From Cristatella mucedo (taxonomy: Eukaryota; Bryozoa; Phylactolaemata; Cristatellidae): 64,000 nt of DNA. The notes beneath the pieces are model-generated. The model did no database searches and was not told the origin of the DNA. It saw only the letters and a list, made by a program, of their open reading frames with translations. This document shows, piece by piece, positions 57,105-64,000 of the stretch. The translations under genes and the position numbers were made by a program. Location of the stretch: the NCBI GenBank assembly GCA_009760855.2, contig WPIO01000258.1:64001-128000 (forward strand), read 5' to 3'. Position 1 is the stretch's first letter, and every line of letters starts with the position of its first letter.

Positions 57105-57245
57105 TCCAGTCATAGGGTGTCGTGATGGTCAGTGGAAGTCAATTTCCAGGCTGCAGGAGCATACGCACTGAAATTGCGAAAGTTGCATAGTCGATCTCTT
57201 ATGGTGGGAACAGCTTTCGGTGAAAATCGCATGACTCTTTTTTTA
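57105..57245 (-). mobile_element. LINE C-terminal fragment touching the contactin exon 6 acceptor
   Basis: The minus frame reads FRNFSAYAPAAWKLTSTDHH, a LINE C-terminus (FS-x-YAP-x-AW), but too diverged to assign to LINE-A or LINE-B. It ends about 15 bp from the exon 6 splice acceptor, so the T-rich stretch before the AG may be LINE-derived. Confidence 0.6.
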
Positions 57246-57259
57246 AATTGAATCTGCAG

Positions 57260-57465
57260 ACTTCGGCGAGTACAATATTCCACCGGACAGGATATCCATG
57301 GGTCCACGCTTTGTTATTGAGCCAAAAAGCGTACTGGCATCTGAGGACGCAGCTGACCTGAATCCCGAGGACACCAGCAACAACCTGGCTATATCGCTCC
57401 AGTGTGAAGCTTCAGGATACCCTCAGCCCACCTACAAATGGTATGCCGTTGACAGTTCAGGCCAG
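57260..57465 (+). CDS. Cont: Contactin exon 6: linker and first half of Ig1
   Basis: Acceptor AATCTGCAG ends at 57259; donor GTAAGT starts at 57466 (phase 0). Encodes DFGEYNIPPDRISMGPRFVI, the linker and strand A of Ig1. LAISLQCEASGYPQPTYKWY follows, holding the first Ig Cys and Trp. The GP-x-F-x-x-x-P entry is typical of contactin Ig1. Confidence 0.88.
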
Positions 57466-58270
57466 GTAAGTCCAAGCGGCCCATCCAAAGTGGGCGCGAA
57501 CTAATGTCAGCATGTGCTTCTGCACCCACCATGCCTTTAGGCTCGTATTTAGGCACCTGAGCCATATGACACTATAACTTCCCGGGTCATGGTCACCATG
57601 TCATTTACTCCGATCATCGGTGCATAGCTGCTATTGAATCATTGCTTCTTTTCAATCTCACTCCTGCTCACCCCTGCTGATATGGTTCGTGAATTAGGCT
57701 CGTCTCTTGGCTAGCTCTGGCTAAGCCAGAGACGGGTACGGGGTTTGTCTCTCCCTTAGTTCGTGCGTCGTTTCGAGCCGACCATCGCACTCTCCTTCTA
57801 GCTCCCCTGCAGTGAATCACTCCAAGCTTAGTTGTCTTTAGAACTACTACAACCCAGGGGTCCAATCACAAGTTGTGCAGCTGAAATTATCTCGTTCAAA
57901 ATGCAAATGACTCCAAATAGTATTCGACTTGATGTTCTCCAAAATTATCCTAATGATATTCTCCGAAATTATTCTAACGACGTTCTCCGAAGATCAATAC
58001 CTTCTTCTAAACTTCTGCTTAGGAATCAAACCTAATTGCCGTCGCTGGTTGCCCACCAAAAAACGACGCGCGTCGGTGTTTTGGATGATTTTTTCTTCTC
58101 GCTAAGTGCATGCTACTGCTATTCTCCAATGAAGTCTGATTTACTGAGGGCTGTGAGAAACCTAGCACTTTCGCTTACACCCGGGCGAACAAAACAAGGC
58201 CATCGAGCATTTTTAAGGCTTTTAATAAATTAGGCAGCAATTTTGGTCAAAACCGTCTTGCTTCTTTAAG
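57466..58270. other. Contactin intron 6, left part; nothing recognised
   Basis: No exon. A short repeat-like text near 57.93-57.99 kb (TTCTCCGAAATTATTCTAAC and variants) forms two or three degenerate copies. Confidence 0.4.
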
Positions 58271-58274
58271 AAAA

Positions 58275-60340
58275 ATGATAAAACAATTGTATAGCGCCCT
58301 CAGAGAGCTTACTCTCTTTATAGGCACTTTACATGTACTGCAAAGGAAGCATGATAAAATGGTCAGTGGTACGATGCACACCGTCGACATGGTTAGAGGA
58401 AACATGCTCAGTGTCAATATGCTAAATACGATTAGTGGTAGCATGCACAGAGTCAGCCCTCATAGGCACTCAAAAAAAGTCACATAGATTCCCTGAAAGC
58501 CGTGATAAATAGGTGCGTTTTTCGGTTCTTTTTAAATTGTTTACGTAAGTGAATGGCGTGCCGTCAGTCCGAGGTGAATTCCAGGTTTTGGGAGCGTACG
58601 AACTAAGGGAATGGTCTCCAGAGGATTTGATGATCCTATGAGGTATAGCTAAACAATTCAAGTCAGAAATGTAGGTGGTACGATGCCTTGCCACGGATGA
58701 AGTAGTTCTGAAATGTAGGCTGGATAGGTAGAATTTGACAGGCAGGCTGGATAGGTAAAATCTGACAGGTAGGCTGGATAGGTAGAATCTGACAGGTAGG
58801 CTGCATATGTAGGATCTGATAGGTAAAATGGAGCGAAATAATGAAGAGACCTAAACGTGAATGACGGAACCTTGAAGTTGATGCTCTAGGCGATTGGGAG
58901 CCAGAGCAGCTTGGCAAGGAGTGGTGTGAACTGGTAACTGGGAAGCACCCGACGGACGAGCCTAGGTACAAGGTACTAGACAGGCCTGGCTGCAGAGCTT
59001 TGCACCAGCTGTAAGTGCCTGTCACAGGCCGGTAGACGAGCAAGCTGTGAATTGCCTCAGTCGAGACATAATGTCACGAATGGATCGACCAATACGGATT
59101 CATTATCCCTGTCTAAGCAAGCACGAATTTTAGTAATGTTGTGTAGCTGAAAGTATGTAGACTTGAGTGTAGAGCTGATTTGATTGTCTAGCAAGATATC
59201 ATTTAGGAACAAGATACCCATACATCCTGCAGATGCGACAGGAGATATGTTGGCAGAGCCGCTTGTAAGCGTTAAAGTTTCCTGCTTCTGAGTCACACTT
59301 AGTTTGCCCGTAAGTAGTTAGTTAATTTTATTGCCATTCAATTTAGAAAAGTTCGGTGTCATCCACGTGCAGATGTCATCAATACGTGCAGTAAGAGAGT
59401 TGAGAAAACTTAAACGTGCTACTGGCTTGGAAGGGATCAAAGCAAATGTACTGCTGAGTGTCAGTGCATGTAATAAAAAGCCTAATTGGCTTGCCATTAA
59501 AGTTACAAGAATTTGAGTTAATTTGTGAAAAGAAGCGGATCAAGCACAGAGCCGTTAGGAACCCCTGACTTCAGAGATTTATCGGGTGCTCTTTGACCCT
59601 TCATATCTTTGCTCTGAATTCTCCCATTAAGATACGACTTAAAATGTTGAAGTGCAGTTCCAGTGATGCACAGACGAGATGAGTACCGCTGGAGCAGGAC
59701 TTGGCGGTCAATAGCCTGAAAAGCTTCAAAAGATCAGGAAAAACAAGCAGAGAGGCTGTATCTAATTCTGCATTTCTGATAACTTTGTTATACTAGCAAA
59801 GTAACGCTGCCTCGGTGTAGAGATTAGCCTTAAAACCAGACTTGAACTATCTCGCTAGGTTGCTTTCTATCAAAAACCTTTTCAAATGCACAGGGACATG
59901 AAATTAGCCAACTGATAATTTTTATTATTTGGGCATGGCAGCAGCATATCTGTACATTGTAGATGTAGGACAGTGGGAGTAAGATCTGATGGACTAGTAT
60001 TATTCTTGACAGGAAGATGGATTACCGGATAAGTTCGCTTGTGGCTTCGCTAAATGTAGATATCGAGGTACGGAATCGAGAGAGATGAATCCAGAGGGAC
60101 TGTCATTGAGGGACACGTATCTAGAGTGGATGCTGGTACCTTAGGGATCGGCTCTCTGTTCGTGTCTTTCTTGCAGACAGACAAGTTAGAGAAGCAATCA
60201 TCCTCTAGATAGACGAAACGATCTCCGTGTAAGGAGCCAATCTGCAGCGCTTAAGGAGATGGTTGATAACAGACATCAGCATTTCTGAATTGTGCATCTT
60301 TTATTGAACTCTATTTTATCGACGCTACATGTGGCCTTTG
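58275..60340 (-). mobile_element. LINE-A-type copy, about 2 kb, antisense in contactin intron 6
   Basis: Order on the plus strand: inverted tail (TAGCGCCCTCAGAGAGCTTA), 3' UTR to 58.48 kb, C-terminus (58470-59043, with the 27 bp repeat), thumb at 59057-59296, and RT further right. A complement reading near 59.57 kb gives GVPNGSVLDPLLF, the decayed QGSVLGPLLF motif. The rest, to about 60.34 kb, matches the copies at 10.5 and 20.9 kb. Inactive. Confidence 0.8.
58717..58828 (-). repeat. 27 bp in-frame tandem repeat within LINE coding sequence
   Basis: About four units of GGCTGGATAGGTAGAATCTG-type sequence, 27 bp each, encoding nine residues (QPTCQILPI) in the LINE reading frame. Only this LINE copy has it. 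Confidence 0.88.
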
Positions 60341-60344
60341 CGAG

Positions 60345-60740
60345 GATCGCTGGGCATGATCTACAGTATCTATACCCTCATGCCTGTCGATGGACAGTCA
60401 GTCCTTGTCGTTCATGCGCTTTCTCAACCTTGACCTAGCAAGTTTAATGTCTGTGGTATGCTATTGGCCGTATGGGCGAGGTGTTTATACTCAGATGAGC
60501 ACGGTGACAAGTCGGAAGGGGGGTTTAGCAGCACGGGCGAAGAACATATTTTTGCACTGACAACATCGATGTCAAAGGACTGAGTTTTTGGACGTTAATA
60601 TCTCTCTCCTGCTGCCGACTCTTGCAGTTATTTCCAATCTTTCTGTCTTACTAATTTCATGCTACTCACTGCTTTGAATGACCTCCCGACTTTTCCATGT
60701 GTCCCGTTTTCTCTTTTCAGCATGAGGTCGGGTCTGCTGG
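60345..60740 (-). mobile_element. LINE internal remnant
   Basis: Resembles 22.34-22.6 kb (shared GTTTAATGTCTGTGGT / GCTTAGTGTCTGCTGT texture). No reading frame left. Confidence 0.35.
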
Positions 60741-60787
60741 CTATCTTATGCGAACTAAAAGCCACGTGGCCTTTTAGCGGCTGTCTC

Positions 60788-61285
60788 ACCATGTAATGTA
60801 ATGTAGCTCCGACTGTAACTCCACAAAGCCATAAAGACTATGCGGGTGTTACGCAGGCGAGTTTTTATAACACACTCACAACCCAAGCGGCTTTCGGTAC
60901 GCATTCGGTAGCCAAAAGACTTTGTCTCACGCAGCAAAGAGAAATTTGGAACCATAGAAAAGTCAGGAGAGAAGTTGAGGTAGTGAGTAGCATGCAAGTA
61001 GCAGCTCGGGACAGCTGAAAGGATGAGCCATAGTCGGCAGTAGGAGAGTAGTTGTCGCTGCGTATGAATTGTGGAAGTGATTTCCAGTCATAGACGTGCA
61101 GAGCTAAGGCTTCTGTCGCCAACTGTCTTTAGGAGGAGGAGTTGAACAGCTAATTTATTTTCCATTCAGGAACAGAGGGCGCGAAGAGGCTGAAACTGGC
61201 ACAGCAGTCCAGCTAGGTACGAAGGAGCCAAGCCGTAGCGGGCCTTGTGGGTCAGTGTAAAAACTTTGCTCTGTATCCTCAAGAA
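60788..61285 (-). mobile_element. LINE-B copy, C-terminal part with inverted (ACATT) tail
   Basis: CCATGTAATGTAATGTAGCT is the inverted tail, followed by CCGACTGTAACTCCACAAAG (inverted 3' UTR) and coding frames 60755-61122 (SRLGCECVIKTRLRNTRIVF; SLPQFIRSDNYSPTADYGSS). The copy stops at about 61.28 kb, 220 bp before contactin exon 7. Confidence 0.82.
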
Positions 61286-61507
61286 TTATCACTCGCTAAC
61301 TAAGCTCCTTTCCCCTCTTCACTCTAAGGTATTGCTTGCGATTGCTCAAGTTCCCTTGCAGAGTAGGCATCCCTTGACGCCATCGTTTCGACAGCATATT
61401 ATCCAGACGCGTTGCATGGGCGGCAGTTCCATTTGGACATATATTCATTACTGCACATTGACTTTAAGCCGTACCGAACTAAAATTGCGCGTTCGCCTTT
61501 ATTTTAG

Positions 61508-61664
61508 GACCGTGAGCTGAATTATTCTGAAGACTACATGCTCACAAACGGCAAACTTACAATCTACAAGCCCATCCGAACCAGGGATACCGGGCAATAT
61601 TACTGTACAGCCTCTAACCCATTGGGGAAAATTAGGAGCCAATCAGTGGGAATCACATTTATTG
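61508..61664 (+). CDS. Cont: Contactin exon 7: second half of Ig1
   Basis: Acceptor TATTTTAG ends at 61507; donor GTAAGG starts at 61665 (phase 1). Encodes DRELNYSEDYMLTNGKLTIY, with one N-glycosylation sequon (NYS). DTGQYYCTASNPLGKIRSQS follows. D-x-G-x-Y-x-C is the diagnostic Ig F strand, and the cysteine pairs with that of exon 6. Confidence 0.9.
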
Positions 61665-62615
61665 GTAAGGTACCCTGCGCGAGCTCACCGAGAGTAGTGG
61701 CAGGTGTAATCATCGGGAATGTTTCCGTGTTGCGTGTCAACTCCTGTAGGTAGTAGACTAGCTCAGTATTGCACACGGATTCTTGGGCGGTCACAAGAAG
61801 AACTCGGTGTGAGAGCAAAGTCCGAAGCATTTAGCCATCGAAAGGGAAGCTGACTCTTGGCTGACCCTCGACACCTGCCGTTATGACTTTGCTCGTGACT
61901 TTGATTCGTATTTATTTCAACTATAATAATCATTATACGAATAATAATAGTGATGATAACAATAAGGCACTTTCTTTTATAGCACCTAGAGATAGCTAAA
62001 TCACTTTCTGTGCACTTAAAAAATGCTCGCTCCTACTGGTTGGGCATTCACTTCGAAGGCAAATCCCGAAAATGAATGCACCTAGATCAATATGCCGGCG
62101 ATGGTGATGTAAATGCCAATGAAAAAGATTGAACTGCTTACAAGATGTCACTGCTGACGTAATGGTAGACGTGAAAGTTTTTGCTTTAAATGGAGTCGTA
62201 TCCTCTCTCGTCTGAAAACTGCCGCTCATAGGTATTTTGGCATGAATAATTTCCTGTTTCCTTAACGCTCTGGGAGCGGCAGGTATTTTTCCTGCCCCTT
62301 CTTTATACCTGGCTCTTTACGTCATAAAGATAGGGTCATTAAGCTTCATACCCGGTTTTCGGTTCGTCTTGCATCAGGCAACGTTGTATATCCCACTCTG
62401 AAATGTAGTTACAAACTCTACAGCTCTTTTTTTGATATATAAATGAAGCTGTTTATTGAAATACCATTTATTTTACTTTATTTCTGGGCGGTACGCCATC
62501 TAAAAGGAGACTGCATTGGTACGCGACTTTAACGTAAGAATCAGGTAAATGTATTCATCGAGTAACGGGCCCGCACTGTTAAAAAAGATATTGTAAACGT
62601 GCATTCTCTTTTTAG

Positions 62616-62711
62616 TAATTAATGAATTTCCAAGAGAACCCGTAACGATACAAGTCAAAGAATACGATCATACGGTGATTCCTTGTAAGCACAACAATCC
62701 ATCTACGACAC
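62616..62711 (+). CDS. Cont: Contactin exon 8: start of Ig2
   Basis: Acceptor CTTTTTAG ends at 62615; donor GTGAGT starts at 62712 (phase 1). Encodes VINEFPREPVTIQVKEYDHT and VIPCKHNNPSTT. The EFP entry and VIPC (first Cys of Ig2) fit contactin. The next exon should supply the Trp and the second Cys and is outside the window or unrecognised. Confidence 0.82.
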
Positions 62712-64000
62712 GTGAGTAGCCGCATCTTTTATAATTTGGAACCGAAATGTGTGACATAAAATTACGCTTGAGTTCGCTTTAGCAATTTTTGTATTTGTGA
62801 GCCACTCGATATACCTCATTTGATTAGCATTACTTTCTTTAATGCTCTAAGCCATTCTTTAATTCTAACTGCCACAGCTAGCGAGGCCTAAATCTATTCG
62901 CGTGTAAATACATCTCGAGGGGTTTCATGAGACAAGAGATGCATACGATACAAAATCATAGATTTCTTTAGTAGTTTTAGAATTCTATCTCTTCTAAATG
63001 CTCATCACTTACGATTTCTTGGTAGCATCCTTCATTGGCTGGAAACCACATGGGTAATCAGTTAAATAGGCTTGCTTTATCGGCCGTGTGAAACGTTTTA
63101 GTATAAAATGATAAACACCTGCAGACCCCACGATCTCTCATCTTCTTCATTAACAGGCACTGCGATGCCTATTTGTGTCTACTGGCAGGATTTTTAAAAT
63201 GTATGAATCAGAAAAGATTAACCTTTCGATTGGCATGAGGCACTTTTTGACCCCCAAAAGTTCATCCATATCTATGTGCTATAAAGTTCAAGCATAACGT
63301 TGTATTCTGTTAAGTTTTCATAGTACTGCTCTAAACGCTGATAGAAATTTGTAAAAATAGTGCCATTAAATTAATGTCCTTTTTTGAAAACTTGGTTTTA
63401 TGAGCTGGACGTGTTGTGAGTTAACTAAACAACGTACGCGGAAATTGCTTAAATTGCAAGTGCTTACACTTAAGCGTGATAAGGCTAGTCGCTCGTTTGC
63501 ACACAATTCGGCTGAAGATATATTTCGATCTTTGTCCTCCTCTTTTCTCTGACTTGACTCTTTTTCCTACGACTCTGTCTGTCTCTACGCTTGAGAGGCT
63601 GTAGATAAAGTCTAGAGACTTTTTTAGCACTGGGCCAGACTTGTTTGGCCCAATCCGTATAGTAACATCAAAAGACAGAGCAACTGGGACACCGTCGTCT
63701 GCCGTGAGACTAAACGCCAAAAACAATAGAGAATTTTCTTTGAGCGGATAACAATCCCGCAATTTCTGGGCGAGCTTTTCGCGCGCTTCGCCAGCTGACC
63801 TATTGAGACTATTATTTCTCGACGTTCAATTTAATGCTTTGCAGTGTCTGCCAAAAATCTCGACCTACGGACTCGAGCCGACTCGCACCGTAATGATTCA
63901 TATTACTCCTTTCTTCAAAACTTTAGCAGTCACTCAGAGTATTGTTGCGAGCAGTGGCCGATAGTATCGTGAGTGCACCTATAGCGATTAAAGTAGGCTT
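62712..64000. other. Contactin intron 8 (partial); no further exon supported
   Basis: No segment matches the rest of Ig2. A phase-compatible open stretch at 63845-63968 lacks Ig features. A 113-codon minus-strand frame (63421-63762) has no firm domain. Confidence 0.5.

Larger units (their letters stand above)
42270..64000 (+). other. Cont: Gene model 2: contactin (5' part), runs off the window
   Basis: Eight exons, 42270-42336, 45921-46018, 51870-51961, 53574-53734, 55595-55723, 57260-57465, 61508-61664 and 62616-62711, join with phases 1, 0, 2, 1, 1, 0, 1 and no stop. The product begins with a signal peptide. A C-type lectin domain, a first Ig domain and the start of a second follow, about 336 residues so far. 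Lectin plus Ig is the N-terminal plan of invertebrate Contactin, a GPI-anchored cell-adhesion protein of septate junctions and glia in Drosophila (family knowledge, not shown here). The lectin end (IAYAFS ... PYICE) and the linker GPRFVIEP followed by Ig1 fit that family. The remaining Ig and FNIII domains must lie to the right. Confidence 0.82.

Noticed and set aside
63421-63762. 113-codon minus-strand frame with a cadherin-strand-like segment (ADDGVPVALSFDVTIRI)
   Set aside because: A single strand-like phrase without the DxNDNxP or DRE calcium motifs, lying in an intron of another gene; insufficient.
63845-63968. Phase-compatible open stretch between an AG and GTGAGT, considered as the next contactin exon
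   Set aside because: The peptide (begins LSAKNLDLRTRADSH) lacks the Ig2 Trp and D-x-G-x-Y-x-C pattern, so it is probably chance.
1-64000. CRISPR arrays, operons or bacterial genes
   Set aside because: No regularly spaced direct repeats with unique spacers and no closely packed ORFs; the sequence is clearly eukaryotic.

Overview
The window is genomic DNA from an invertebrate animal. Its genes are split into small exons with GT/AG introns, and introns and intergenic DNA are crowded with decayed non-LTR retrotransposons, tRNA-derived SINEs and microsatellites. There are no operons, bacterial gene spacing or CRISPR arrays. Contactin with an N-terminal C-type lectin domain, as in Drosophila Contactin, points to a bilaterian; the sequence alone does not fix the phylum.

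Region 1 (about 1.1-14.3 kb, + strand): a multi-exon gene ending in a caspase-family (clan CD, C14-type) protease domain. The strongest exons are 8674-8800 (first strand of the fold), 10937-12531 (catalytic GHG His and DACH Cys, p10-like segment) and 13974-14263 (C-terminus with an acidic loop like a calcium-binding loop, then the stop). Upstream exons 1285-1429, 1506-1596 and 2137-2268 encode a Cys/His-rich, zinc-finger-like segment. Their intron phases match the protease exons, so the gene may encode a zinc-finger/caspase-like fusion with an unusual Cys-rich insertion inside the protease fold.

Region 2 (about 14.3-42.2 kb): a repeat-dominated intergenic stretch with no convincing host gene. 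It holds many copies of two CR1/L2-like LINE families. LINE-A has a (TTA)n tail and recognisable endonuclease and reverse-transcriptase pieces. LINE-B has an (ACATT)n or (ACATG)n tail. Also present are two tRNA-derived SINE families, a nested LINE insertion with a visible target-site duplication, a 1.3 kb solo LTR flanked by CTAG on both sides, and GC-rich blocks of unknown origin.

Region 3 (42.27 kb to the window end, + strand): the 5' part of a contactin gene. A signal-peptide exon is followed by a C-type lectin domain over four exons, the first Ig domain over two exons and the start of the second Ig domain. All eight exons join with matching phases, and the gene runs off the right edge. 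Its introns carry LINE-A, LINE-B and SINE copies, a (CT)32 tract and GC-rich segments.

The two host genes have no obvious functional link. Calls rest on reading motifs, splice signals and phase compatibility; no database search was possible.
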